From assembly GCF_000311745.1 (NCBI RefSeq), contig NZ_HE978532.1, positions 158,811-195,865 of the forward strand: a stretch of 37,055 nt of DNA, in the 5' to 3' direction. Under the pieces are notes generated by a model. The model was not told where the DNA came from. It was given only the letters and a program-made list of their open reading frames with translations, and ran no database searches. The translations under genes and the position numbers were made by a program. Shown here in pieces: positions 25,602 through 33,935 of this stretch (its first letter is position 1; every line of letters starts with the position of its first letter). The DNA comes from Anaerococcus obesiensis ph10. Lineage in GTDB: Bacteria > Bacillota > Clostridia > Tissierellales > Peptoniphilaceae.

Positions 25602-25800
25602 GACTGTTGACAAAATATAAACTTTTCCCATTCGACCAGATAAACAATCGTTTATTTCGATTGTTTATCCCTATTAATCTTATGCAACTAGTGGAGAAAT
25701 CTCATGAGATCTCTCCACTCCTTCCAGTCGGTCGAGATGGCGTGTAGAGTAATTTTATTTTTAAATTAATAATGAATTACTAAACTGACTTTGTCTACCC
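25602..25800. repeat. Hairpin-rich MITE-like element, copy 1
   Basis: About 200 bp without a coding region. The ends are GACTGTTGACAAA and TTTGTCTACCC, imperfect terminal inverted repeats. Inside are a perfect 12-bp stem GATAAACAATCG/CGATTGTTTATC (25639-25669) and an 8+5-bp stem AGTGGAGA...TCTCCACT (25690-25719). A longer-range TCGACC/GGTCGA pair (25632-25637/25730-25735) is also present. The element is GC-richer in its stems than the surroundings. A second element with similar ends is at 32350-32543. Confidence 0.6.
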
Positions 25801-25822
25801 TATGAAAAACTACAAATCTCTT

Positions 25823-27241
25823 TTATTTTAATTCTTTTAAAAGTTCTATTAAGAATTTATAATTATTTTCTGTTGATTTTATATTTACTCTTTCTTCTGG
25901 GCTGTGGGCGCCTTCTATTTCCGGGCCGAATGATACCATTTGGGTCTGATTCATATCTTGTTTTAACAAACCACACTCAAGTCCACCGTGAGTTGTTAAA
26001 ACTTCTGGTTTTTCTCCATTTAATTTTTCCCAAACATTTTTCATTATTTCCAAAAGTTCGCTGTCTTCTCTTTCCCAGCCTGGATATTCATTTGATGTTT
26101 CTACTTTTGCTCCAAACATTTCTACTTGTTTTTTTATAACATCTCGTCTAAATCTTTTTGCTGATGTTACTTCGCTTCTTGCAAGAATTACAAAACTTAT
26201 TTTTTTATCATCTTCTTCAATTAAACCCAGATTTGAACTTGTAACTAAATTTCCTTTATATTTTTTTACAGGGCCGTCTGCAACAATCATTGTTGCATTT
26301 ACAATTTTTTCTGACAAATCTCTTGTTAAAACTTCTCCATCAAAGTTGCATTCTTCTATAATTATTTCGCCTTTTGGATCTGAGTTTTTGTATTCGTGAA
26401 TGATTTCATCTTTTATTATTTCTAGATTTTTTATTGCTTTTTTTGCATCATCTACTTCTACTATCGCAAATGCTTCTGATGGAATTGCATTTCTTTTTAC
26501 TCCACCTGTAATTTTTCCAATCCTATATGAATCTAGTCCGTCAATTATTCTAACAAGTCCCTTGATTGCATTTAGTTTAAACTTATCAATTTCCATTCCA
26601 GAATGTCCGCCTTGGAAATTTTTAAGCTCAATTGAAATAAATTCTCCGTCTGATTTTTCGTATTCTTTTTCAAAAGAATATTTTATATCCATTCCACCAG
26701 CACAACCAATTGTAAGAATTCCTTCTTCTTCGCTGTCAATATTTAGAAGATATTTTGGATTTCCCAATTTTTTTGTATCTAAATTATTAACTCCAACCAT
26801 GGATGTTTCTTCGCCTGTTGTTATCAAAACAGAAATTGGTCCGTGTGAAATTTTTTTATCATCCAAAATTGCAAGAGCATAGGCAACTGCTATTCCATCA
26901 TCTGCCCCAAGAGTTGTCTTGTTTGCTCTTAGCCAATCTCCATCTATTACAAGCTCAATTGGATCTTTTGAAAAATCGTGGTCTGAACCATTTTCTTTTA
27001 CACAAACCATATCCATGTGTCCTTGGAGTAAAACTTCTGGATAATTTTCAAAGCCCTTGCTTGCTTCTTTCTTTATATATACATTTAAAAAATCGTCTTG
27101 CCAATATTCTAAATTTCTTTTTTTTGCAAAATCTACCAAAAAATTTGAAATTTCTTTTTCATTTCCGCTTTCTCTTGGTATATTTGAAATTTCTTTAAAC
27201 CAATGAAAAACTTCTTTTGGTTGTAAATCTTTATAATTCAT
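25823..27241 (-). CDS. pepD: Aminoacyl-histidine dipeptidase (PepD-type, M20)
   Basis: 472 residues. M20 metallopeptidase cutting Xaa-His and other dipeptides in the cytoplasm. Zinc and catalytic motifs are visible: LLQGHMDMVCVK, LGADDGIAVAYALA, TGEETSMVG and GPEIEGAHSPEERV near the end. The lid/dimer domain (GGHSGMEIDK) is present. AAGGAGGG precedes ATG 27241. Monocistronic; useful to an amino-acid-fermenting anaerobe. Confidence 0.95.
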   Translation of the reverse strand: MNYKDLQPKEVFHWFKEISNIPRESGNEKEISNFLVDFAKKRNLEYWQDDFLNVYIKKEASKGFENYPEVLLQGHMDMVCVKENGSDHDFSKDPIELVIDGDWLRANKTTLGADDGIAVAYALAILDDKKISHGPISVLITTGEETSMVGVNNLDTKKLGNPKYLLNIDSEEEGILTIGCAGGMDIKYSFEKEYEKSDGEFISIELKNFQGGHSGMEIDKFKLNAIKGLVRIIDGLDSYRIGKITGGVKRNAIPSEAFAIVEVDDAKKAIKNLEIIKDEIIHEYKNSDPKGEIIIEECNFDGEVLTRDLSEKIVNATMIVADGPVKKYKGNLVTSSNLGLIEEDDKKISFVILARSEVTSAKRFRRDVIKKQVEMFGAKVETSNEYPGWEREDSELLEIMKNVWEKLNGEKPEVLTTHGGLECGLLKQDMNQTQMVSFGPEIEGAHSPEERVNIKSTENNYKFLIELLKELK

Positions 27242-27357
27242 TTTTCCCTCCTTGTTTTTATTTTATATTATACTTTTATTTGTAGAAATAAAAACACGAA
27301 AATTTTCAAAAGAAAATAATAAATATTAATTTATTTTTCAATAAAATCTTCTTTTAT

Positions 27358-27386
27358 TTGCTCTAATTTCCAATATGTAGTAAAAT
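27358..27386 (+). promoter_or_regulatory. Promoter for the ddl-murF operon
   Basis: TTGCTC (27358-27363), 17-bp spacer, TAAAAT (27381-27386), with a leader of about 23 nt before ATG 27416. Confidence 0.5.
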
Positions 27387-27415
27387 TTTTATATAAAATT
27401 AGAGTGGGGAGATAT

Positions 27416-28462
27416 ATGATTAATACTTATTTATTATGCGGTGGACCTTCAAGCGAGCATGAAATAGCTCTTAGAAGTGCCCTTAATATTTCAAAAAATT
27501 TAGACAAAAACAAATACAATTTAAAAATTGTTTATATTGATAAAAAAGGTAGATTTTCAAAAGCTTTCGATTTTATAAATACAGACGATGAATTTGAACT
27601 TGTAAAAGAATGCAAAGAAAATATTTTAGAATCAATTTCTGATTTTCTTTTAGAATTAAAAGATAAGGATAAGGAAAATACAATTATAATTCCTTGTGTT
27701 CATGGAACTTATGGAGAAGATGGAACTATCCAAGGATTTTTGGATGCAATTGATATAGCTTATATTGGAAATGGACTTTTGTCATCTTCTGTTTGCATGG
27801 ACAAGGTTACTGCAAACGACATTTTCGAAAAAAATAAATTAAAACAAGCAAGATACCTTTATGCCAATGAAGAATCTTTCGACATTGATTTTGCAAAAAA
27901 ATGCGAAGAATATATTAAGTTCCCAATGATTGTAAAACCATCAGCAAATGGTTCATCAGTTGGAGTAAACAAGGCAGAAAACATAGACGACCTTTTAAAA
28001 TTCGGAAAAGAATCTTTAAAATATGATGAAAAAATCTTAGTTGAAGAGGCAATCATAGGTCAAGAAGTAGAAATTGCCATAATCGGCGATAATAAATTAA
28101 TTGCATCAAAACCTGGAGCTTATGTAACTGACCATATTTTCCTTGACTATGATGCAAAATATTTTGATAAATCTACAAAAGAAATGCTTCCTTATCCAAT
28201 GGATGAAAATCTTGAAAAAGATTTATTAGAATTTGCAAAAAAATGCTACAAGGCTTGTGGCTGCCAAGGATTTGCAAGAGTTGATATATTTTTAAAAGAT
28301 AATGAATTTTACATCAATGAAATAAACACCTTCCCTGGCTTTACCCCAACTTCATTTTTTGCAAGACTTTGCAAAATTAGTTTTGACCTAGAATTTTCAC
28401 AAATTCTTGATATGCTAATTGATGAAGGTTTTAAAAGTTTTCAAAAAAGGAGATTTAAATGA
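27416..28462 (+). CDS. ddl: D-alanine--D-alanine ligase
   Basis: 348 residues from ATG 27416 behind GGGGAG; a GTG 12 nt upstream is less likely because it lies over the ribosome binding site. ATP-grasp enzyme making D-Ala-D-Ala for peptidoglycan. Motifs: LCGGPSSEHEIALRSA, PCVHGTYGEDGTIQG, VKPSANGSSVGV, and FYINEINTFPGFTPTS. It overlaps murF by 4 nt (ATGA), pairing consecutive pathway steps. Confidence 0.96.
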   Translation: MINTYLLCGGPSSEHEIALRSALNISKNLDKNKYNLKIVYIDKKGRFSKAFDFINTDDEFELVKECKENILESISDFLLELKDKDKENTIIIPCVHGTYGEDGTIQGFLDAIDIAYIGNGLLSSSVCMDKVTANDIFEKNKLKQARYLYANEESFDIDFAKKCEEYIKFPMIVKPSANGSSVGVNKAENIDDLLKFGKESLKYDEKILVEEAIIGQEVEIAIIGDNKLIASKPGAYVTDHIFLDYDAKYFDKSTKEMLPYPMDENLEKDLLEFAKKCYKACGCQGFARVDIFLKDNEFYINEINTFPGFTPTSFFARLCKISFDLEFSQILDMLIDEGFKSFQKRRFK

Positions 28463-29838
28463 TTGAAAGAACTTTAGAAGAAATTGCACAAATGCTTGGT
28501 GGAGAAATTTCAAACCCAAAGTATTCTAAAACCAAAATCAAAGGAATTTCAATTGATTCTAGAACAATCAAAAAAGATAATCTCTATATCCCAATAGTTG
28601 GAGAAAAATTTGATGGTAGAATTTTTATAGAAGAATGTGAGAACTCTGGAGCTGTTGCCTTTTTGATTGATGAAAATTATAAAATTCCAAAGTCAATTTC
28701 AATTCCCTTTGTAAAAGTTTCTGATACAAAAAAAGCCTTGCAAGATTTGGCAAGGGCTTACAGAGATGAGCTTGATATAAAAATAATTGCAATTACAGGT
28801 TCAAACGGCAAGACAACCAGCAAAAATTTAATTCATTCGGTTTTGTCAGAAAAATATAAGGTAGAAAAAACTCAAGGAAATTTAAATAATGAAATTGGAG
28901 TTCCTTTGACTCTTTTGGATTTTTCAGAAAAAACACAAATCGGTGTTGTTGAAATGGGCACAGAAGATTTTGGAGAAATTTCTCTCCTTTCAAATATTGC
29001 AAAACCAGATATGGCAATGATTACAAATATTGGCGATGCTCATCTTTTAAAATTAAAATCAAGAGAAGGAATTGCCAAAGCAAAACTTGAAATTCTTGAA
29101 GGCCTAAAAGCTGATGGAATTTTTATCTATAATGGCGATGATGAAATATTAAAAAAAGTTCTTCCTTCCTATACAATAAAACAAAAAACAATAAGTTTTG
29201 GCGAGGAAGATGGAGTGGATTTTAAAGTATGTCCAAAAGAATTTTCAAGCACTTACACAAAATTCTCATACGAAAACGAAGATTATTTAGTTCCTTTGCT
29301 AGGCACTCATCAAGTTTATAACGGAGCCTTGGCAGTTCTTATTGGAAAATTATTTAATCTTTCTTATGAAGAAATTGATAATGGTCTAGCCAAAGTATCA
29401 AATAATGCAAATAGAAATGAATTAATAGAAAGAAATGGCTTTGACATTCTTGACGATGCCTACAAATCAAATCCCCAATCTTTAAAACAAGGACTTGAGC
29501 TTGCAGGATTTTTGGATGGATATTTAAATAAAATTGTAGTTTTGGGAGATATGCTTGAGCTTGGCGATGGAGAAAAAAATCTTCATTACAAATCAGGACT
29601 TGATATAGATCCCAAAAAAATAAATTATTGCCTATTCTATGGCCCACTTTGCAAAGAAATGTACAAAGCTAGTCTTGAAAATTTCCCAGAAAACAGAAGT
29701 TTTTATTTTGAAAATAAAAATGACCTTATAGATAAGTTGAAATTTTTAATAACAAAATCAACTTTAGTTTTTGTAAAAGGTTCTAGAGGACTTCACATGG
29801 AAGAAGTCATCGAAGCAATTTATGATTTAAGAGTATAA
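28459..29838 (+). CDS. murF: UDP-MurNAc-tripeptide--D-Ala-D-Ala ligase MurF
   Basis: 459 residues. N-terminal UDP-binding domain (GISIDSRTIKKDNLYIPI), central ATP-binding domain with AITGSNGKTTSKN and the GNLNNEIGVPLTLL block, C-terminal domain with DDAYKSNPQSLKQGLE and FVKGSRGLHME. It adds D-Ala-D-Ala, made by the upstream ligase, to the muropeptide. Confidence 0.97.
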   Translation: MIERTLEEIAQMLGGEISNPKYSKTKIKGISIDSRTIKKDNLYIPIVGEKFDGRIFIEECENSGAVAFLIDENYKIPKSISIPFVKVSDTKKALQDLARAYRDELDIKIIAITGSNGKTTSKNLIHSVLSEKYKVEKTQGNLNNEIGVPLTLLDFSEKTQIGVVEMGTEDFGEISLLSNIAKPDMAMITNIGDAHLLKLKSREGIAKAKLEILEGLKADGIFIYNGDDEILKKVLPSYTIKQKTISFGEEDGVDFKVCPKEFSSTYTKFSYENEDYLVPLLGTHQVYNGALAVLIGKLFNLSYEEIDNGLAKVSNNANRNELIERNGFDILDDAYKSNPQSLKQGLELAGFLDGYLNKIVVLGDMLELGDGEKNLHYKSGLDIDPKKINYCLFYGPLCKEMYKASLENFPENRSFYFENKNDLIDKLKFLITKSTLVFVKGSRGLHMEEVIEAIYDLRV

Positions 29839-29876
29839 AAAATAAAAATAGAAAAGATTAATTATTTGGAGGAATT

Positions 29877-30809
29877 ATGATATATACAGTTACCCTAAAT
29901 CCATCAGTGGATGTAATTTTAGAAGTAAAAAACCTGAATATTGGCGATAAAAACCATGTGTCTGATGAATTTACCCTTCCAGGAGGCAAGGCTCTTAATG
30001 TTTCTAGAGTTTTATCACAATTAAAAATCCCTACAATTGCAACTGGATTTACAGGTGGACATCAAGGAAGATTTATAGAAGACTGGCTTGATAAAGAAAA
30101 TATCATGACAGATTTTGTAAATATTGAAGAAGAAAATAGAACAAATATAAAATTATTACTAGATAACGAGGAAACAACAATAAATTCAAAAGGTCCAAAC
30201 ATAAGCCACTACGAAGTAGATGAACTTTTATATTATTTATCAAGAGTTGGCGAAGGCGATACAATTGTTATGGGAGGATCAGTCCCACCAATGGAAGAAA
30301 AATCTGACAAAGATATTTATTCTAGAATGGTTTCAATAGCAAAAGCAAACAAAGCCCAATTTATAGCAGACATACCAGCAGAATATTTGCCAGACGTTAT
30401 AAAAGAAGGACCAATTCTAGTAAAACCAAACATAGAAGATTTGATGGAAATTTTTGGAACAAAAATTGAAACAATAGAAGATATGGACAAATACGGCAAA
30501 AAAATTATAGAAATGGGAGCACAAAATGCCATAGTTTCATACGGCAAAAAAGGCTCAATGTTTTTTAGCCAAAATGGACATTCATATATATCCGAAGAAA
30601 TTCACATAAATGAAGTAGTAAATTCAGTAGCCTGTCGTGATTCAATGATAGGAGGATTTATAGGAACTTTGGTAAGATCAAGCGATTATCTTGAGGCATA
30701 CAAAGTTGCCGTAGCAGCAGCAACAGCAACAGCAGAAGTGCTAGACCTACCAACAAGAGAAGAAATTGAAAAAATAATACCAAAAGTAGTAATAAACCAA
30801 TTTTCTTAA
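29877..30809 (+). CDS. PfkB-family sugar-phosphate kinase (1-phosphofructokinase type)
   Basis: 310 residues. 1-PFK/LacC-type start (MIYTVTLNPSVDVILEV), GGKALNVSRVL substrate loop and LVKPNIEDL are all typical. The usual anion-hole/catalytic motif GAGDSMVAGF is altered: here it reads ACRDSMIGGF (residues 252-261). The catalytic Asp255 is kept but the two glycines around it are lost. It phosphorylates fructose-1-P or tagatose-6-P, or has shifted specificity. No PTS permease or DeoR regulator is adjacent. Start behind GGAGG, 38 nt after murF. Confidence 0.85.
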   Translation: MIYTVTLNPSVDVILEVKNLNIGDKNHVSDEFTLPGGKALNVSRVLSQLKIPTIATGFTGGHQGRFIEDWLDKENIMTDFVNIEEENRTNIKLLLDNEETTINSKGPNISHYEVDELLYYLSRVGEGDTIVMGGSVPPMEEKSDKDIYSRMVSIAKANKAQFIADIPAEYLPDVIKEGPILVKPNIEDLMEIFGTKIETIEDMDKYGKKIIEMGAQNAIVSYGKKGSMFFSQNGHSYISEEIHINEVVNSVACRDSMIGGFIGTLVRSSDYLEAYKVAVAAATATAEVLDLPTREEIEKIIPKVVINQFS

Positions 30810-30810
30810 A

Positions 30811-30845
30811 CAAAAAGCCTTGGCATAAGCCAACACTTTTATTAT
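30811..30845 (+). terminator. Weak terminator after pfkB
   Basis: TTGGC-ATAA-GCCAA stem (30820-30833) followed by a T-rich stretch. Possibly only partial, allowing read-through to the next gene. Confidence 0.45.
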
Positions 30846-30888
30846 AAAAAATTTTTTATTAAAGGAGAACAAACAAAAAGGAGAAATA

Positions 30889-32133
30889 ATGAATAAAAAA
30901 ACTATAAGTATAATGCTAGCTTATGTAGGCGTATTAACCGGAGCAGGACTTGCAAGCGGTCAAGAGCTAATGCAATATTTTATTTCCTTTGGAATATCCG
31001 GGCTATTTGGACTTATAGCCATAGGAATTTTGCACGTTTTAGTTGGAGGAATAATTCTTCAACTTGGCTCTCACTATTTAGCAGAAAGTCATATCGATGT
31101 CATCGAAGAAGTTTCAAGCAAATATTTGACAAAATTTATGGATTTTGCCCTAATAATTAATTGCTTTTTGATGGGTTTCGTAATGATAGCAGGTGCAGGC
31201 TCAAATTTAAATCAGCAATTTGGATTTAAACCATGGGTTGGCTCACTAATTTGTACCCTACTAGTAATTTTTATTGGAATGTTAGATTTCGATAAAGTAA
31301 CAAAAGTAATCGGTGCCTTTACACCACTAATAATTATTTTTGCAATCCTTGGAGCAATTTATACTTTTATAACAATAAAACCAGATTGGCAAAGTCTAAA
31401 TCAAATTGGACAAAGTGTAAAATCCCCACTGCCAAACATAGGCTTATCCACACTAAATTATTTTGGCTTATGCATGATTAGCGGAATCTCCATGGCATTT
31501 GTCCTAGGAGGAAGCAAAACCGATTCAGCCGAAGCAGGACTTGGAGGAATGCTTGGAGGATTGATGGTAGCAATTCTTACAGCACTAGTAGGCCTTACCC
31601 TATTTTTTACCCTACCAATGATAAAAGATTCCGACATACCAATGCAAATTGTTTTAGAAAATATCCACCCTGTTTTGGGACTTATGATGTCTTTAATTAT
31701 TTTTGGAATGATTTTTAACACAGCCATTTCCCTATTTTATTCAGCAGCAAGAAGATTTTCCGATACAGAAAATAAATTTAGAAGAAATTTAATAATATTT
31801 ACCCTAATGGGTTTTGGACTTTCATTTTTAGGCTTTAAAAAATTAATGTCAATCCTCTATCCAATACTAGGATATTTAGGAATGATACTTACAATTATCC
31901 TAGTAGTTGCCTGGTTTAACGAAAGAGAAGAAATCAAACACGAAATGAGAAGAAGGTTCGCAATATCTGTTCTTACAAAAAGAAAACTAGATGACGACGA
32001 AGAATTTGGAAAAATGGAAAAAGAAAAACTAGAAAGATTAGCAGAAAATTCCATAATAGACAACAAAGAAATAAAACAAGCCGTTCACGAAGAAGTGAAA
32101 GAAGAATTAGAAGAAGAAAATAGCGAAGAATAA
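30889..32133 (+). CDS. YkvI-family multipass membrane transporter-like protein
   Basis: 414 residues. About ten membrane helices to residue ~345, then a highly charged cytosolic tail (residues 345-414, ending EEVKEELEEENSEE). N-terminal ISIMLAYVGVLTGAGLASGQE resembles the APC/LeuT-like first helix of the YkvI family, whose function is unsettled. Two Shine-Dalgarno copies (AAAGGAGAA and AAAGGAGAA, about 17 nt apart) precede ATG 30889. Substrate unknown. Confidence 0.8.
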   Translation: MNKKTISIMLAYVGVLTGAGLASGQELMQYFISFGISGLFGLIAIGILHVLVGGIILQLGSHYLAESHIDVIEEVSSKYLTKFMDFALIINCFLMGFVMIAGAGSNLNQQFGFKPWVGSLICTLLVIFIGMLDFDKVTKVIGAFTPLIIIFAILGAIYTFITIKPDWQSLNQIGQSVKSPLPNIGLSTLNYFGLCMISGISMAFVLGGSKTDSAEAGLGGMLGGLMVAILTALVGLTLFFTLPMIKDSDIPMQIVLENIHPVLGLMMSLIIFGMIFNTAISLFYSAARRFSDTENKFRRNLIIFTLMGFGLSFLGFKKLMSILYPILGYLGMILTIILVVAWFNEREEIKHEMRRRFAISVLTKRKLDDDEEFGKMEKEKLERLAENSIIDNKEIKQAVHEEVKEELEEENSEE

Positions 32134-32140
32134 TAAAATT

Positions 32141-32187
32141 TAGACTGGATAAGGGCATAAATTCCCTTATCCAGTCTATTTATTTTG
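32141..32187 (+). terminator. Strong terminator after the ykvI-like gene
   Basis: Perfect 15-bp stem TAGACTGGATAAGGG / CCCTTATCCAGTCTA with an 8-nt loop, followed by TTTATTTT. Confidence 0.92.
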
Positions 32188-32202
32188 CCATATTTTAAAA
32201 AA

Positions 32203-32258
32203 AGATCCCTCCATGCACTCCACTTCGTTTCGTTTAGTCGGGATGGGTGATTCTTAAT
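32203..32258. repeat. Degenerate palindromic repeat fragment
   Basis: GATCCCTCCATGCACTCCA...TAGTCGGGATGGGTG echoes the CTCTCCACT...GGTCGAGATGG part of the element at 25690-25740: CCATCCCGACTA-type arms around a TTCGTTTCG core. It resembles the GC-rich 'TCCACTTCG...TCGAGATGG' palindromes scattered in many clostridial genomes. 32259-32314 holds nothing recognisable. Confidence 0.4.
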
Positions 32259-32314
32259 TTAATTTTATTACTAAAAAATTATTTTATTTTTAAAATTTCT
32301 TACACCAATTTTCG

Positions 32315-32345
32315 AAAATAAAAAAGCTTACTAATCAAAGTAAGC
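32315..32345 (-). terminator. mgtE terminator (left copy of a duplicated hairpin)
   Basis: GCTTACT-AATCAA-AGTAAGC (32326-32345) with a T-rich run on the minus strand. The same 20-bp hairpin, with one change in the loop, recurs at 32547-32566, next to the mgtE stop. Confidence 0.7.
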
Positions 32346-32349
32346 AATA

Positions 32350-32543
32350 GACTGTTGATAAAGTATACAAATCCTCATGCTAAGAATATCATACGGAAAA
32401 AATTGATTTGATTTCAAATTTAAAAATTCGTCAAAAATCGCATTGTTTGAGCGTTAGCGAGTTTGCGATTTTAGAATTTTGAAATTTAGAAATCAACAAT
32501 TTTGGGAGTCAGATATTCGTGCTTGAGGGTTTGTCTACAATCT
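32350..32543. repeat. Long imperfect palindrome, MITE-like element copy 2
   Basis: 194 bp. Ends GACTGTTGATAAA and TTTGTCTACAATCT match the ends of copy 1. The two arms pair over about 90 nt: CCTCATGCTAAGAATATC pairs with the complement of GATATTCGTGCTTGAGG, AATCGCA with TGCGATT, and the apex is GCGTTAGCG. The internal sequence differs from copy 1. It is bracketed by the two 20-bp GCTTACT hairpins. Confidence 0.6.
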
Positions 32544-32546
32544 GAT

Positions 32547-32576
32547 GCTTACTAATTAAAGTAAGCTTATTTTTAT
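32547..32576 (+). terminator. Right copy of the duplicated GCTTACT hairpin
   Basis: GCTTACT-AATTAA-AGTAAGC followed by TTATTTTTAT on the plus strand. It could stop rightward read-through into mgtE antisense, or be a target-site duplicate of the left copy. Confidence 0.55.
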
Positions 32577-33931
32577 ATTCCCATAATTAATTTTGCAATT
32601 TGGAAATAGCATATTAATCCTATAGAATCTACAATTGTTGTTATTAGTGGACTTGCCATTATTGCTGGGTCAAAGCCTAATTTTTTTGCTCCCATTGGGA
32701 GTAAGGCTCCTACAACTTTTGCTATAATTATTATTACAAAAATTGTTATTCCTACTATGGCTGCAACTTCCATAGCTACTCCGTCAAATAATAGACATTT
32801 TAAAAATGCTAAAAATGACATTATAACTCCTACTATAACTCCAACTTCGAATTCTTTAAATACTACTTTATACCAATCTTCAAGCTCTACATCTCCTGTT
32901 GCCATTCCACGTATTACAAGAGTTGATGATTGGCTTCCTGCGTTTCCACCGGAGTCTGTTAGCATTGGTATAAACATATTTAGGGCAATTATTGATTCTA
33001 TTACCCTTTGACTTGATTTTAAAATTGTTGATGTAAATGATGCCGAAACCATCAAAAACATTAGCCAAGGCAATCTGTTTTTTGCAAGTTTTAAGGCTGA
33101 TGTGCTTGAATATTCTTCTTCATCCGGTGTTGTACCAGCCATTCTTTGGAAGTCCTCAGTTGTTTCAAGTTCCATTATATCCATAATATCGTCAACTGTA
33201 ATTATTCCAATAAGCCTTCTTTCGCTATCAACAACTGGCAAAGCTGTAAAACCATATCTTCTAAAAGTTTTTGCTACATCTTCTTGGTCTTCGTAAGCTT
33301 CCACGCTTATTACATCTTCATACATCAAATCTTTAACTTTTGTATCTAATGAGCTTGTTACAATCAACCTTAGTGAAACATAACCCAATAAAGATTTTGT
33401 AGTATTTGTTACATAGCAAGTGTAAATAGTTTCTTTTGTTGAACCTACTTTTTTTATCCTGTCCAAAACTTCTTGGCAGGTCATTTCTGGATTTACTTCT
33501 ACAAATTCTGTTGTCATCAAACTTCCAGCAGAATCTTCTGGAAATTGTAAAAATTGATTTACTCTTTTTCTCATTTCAGAATCAGAATTTCTCAAAATTC
33601 TTTTTACAACAGTTGCAGGCATTTCCTCAAGCGTATCAATTACATCGTCGAAATTTAAAGCTTTCACAATAGCATCAAGCTCAGGATCTGTAATAGAAGT
33701 CAAAAGTCTGTGCTTGCCATCTTGTTTTAATTCAGCAAACACCTCAGCAGCATCATCTTTTCTCAAAAGCCTATAAACAATCAAACTTTCTTCATTGTCA
33801 AGCTCAGACATAAATTCTTCTATATCTACGGGGTTAGTTCTTCTCAAAGAATCCTTTAAAGCCGGAATATCTTTTTTTTCTAAAAGATTATTTAGTTCTT
33901 CAATCCTTTGCTCGCTGTTATAGCTGTTCAT
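32573..33931 (-). CDS. mgtE: MgtE-type magnesium transporter
   Basis: 452 residues. N-terminal superhelical domain (1-~130, 'LRKDDAAEVFAEL'), two CBS domains (~135-260, 'DLMYEDVISVEAYEDQEDVA', 'ALPVVDSERRLIGIITVDDI'), then about five membrane helices with the pore signature DSGGNAGSQSSTLVIRGMA. It takes up Mg2+ and is gated by Mg2+ binding to the CBS and N domains. It starts 4 nt after ctpA. Confidence 0.96.
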   Translation of the reverse strand: MNSYNSEQRIEELNNLLEKKDIPALKDSLRRTNPVDIEEFMSELDNEESLIVYRLLRKDDAAEVFAELKQDGKHRLLTSITDPELDAIVKALNFDDVIDTLEEMPATVVKRILRNSDSEMRKRVNQFLQFPEDSAGSLMTTEFVEVNPEMTCQEVLDRIKKVGSTKETIYTCYVTNTTKSLLGYVSLRLIVTSSLDTKVKDLMYEDVISVEAYEDQEDVAKTFRRYGFTALPVVDSERRLIGIITVDDIMDIMELETTEDFQRMAGTTPDEEEYSSTSALKLAKNRLPWLMFLMVSASFTSTILKSSQRVIESIIALNMFIPMLTDSGGNAGSQSSTLVIRGMATGDVELEDWYKVVFKEFEVGVIVGVIMSFLAFLKCLLFDGVAMEVAAIVGITIFVIIIIAKVVGALLPMGAKKLGFDPAIMASPLITTIVDSIGLICYFQIAKLIMGI

Positions 33932-33935
33932 AATA

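Noticed and set aside
25600..25800. CRISPR array or tRNA in the hairpin-rich gap
   Set aside because: No repeated unit with regular spacers and no cloverleaf; the stems differ from each other.
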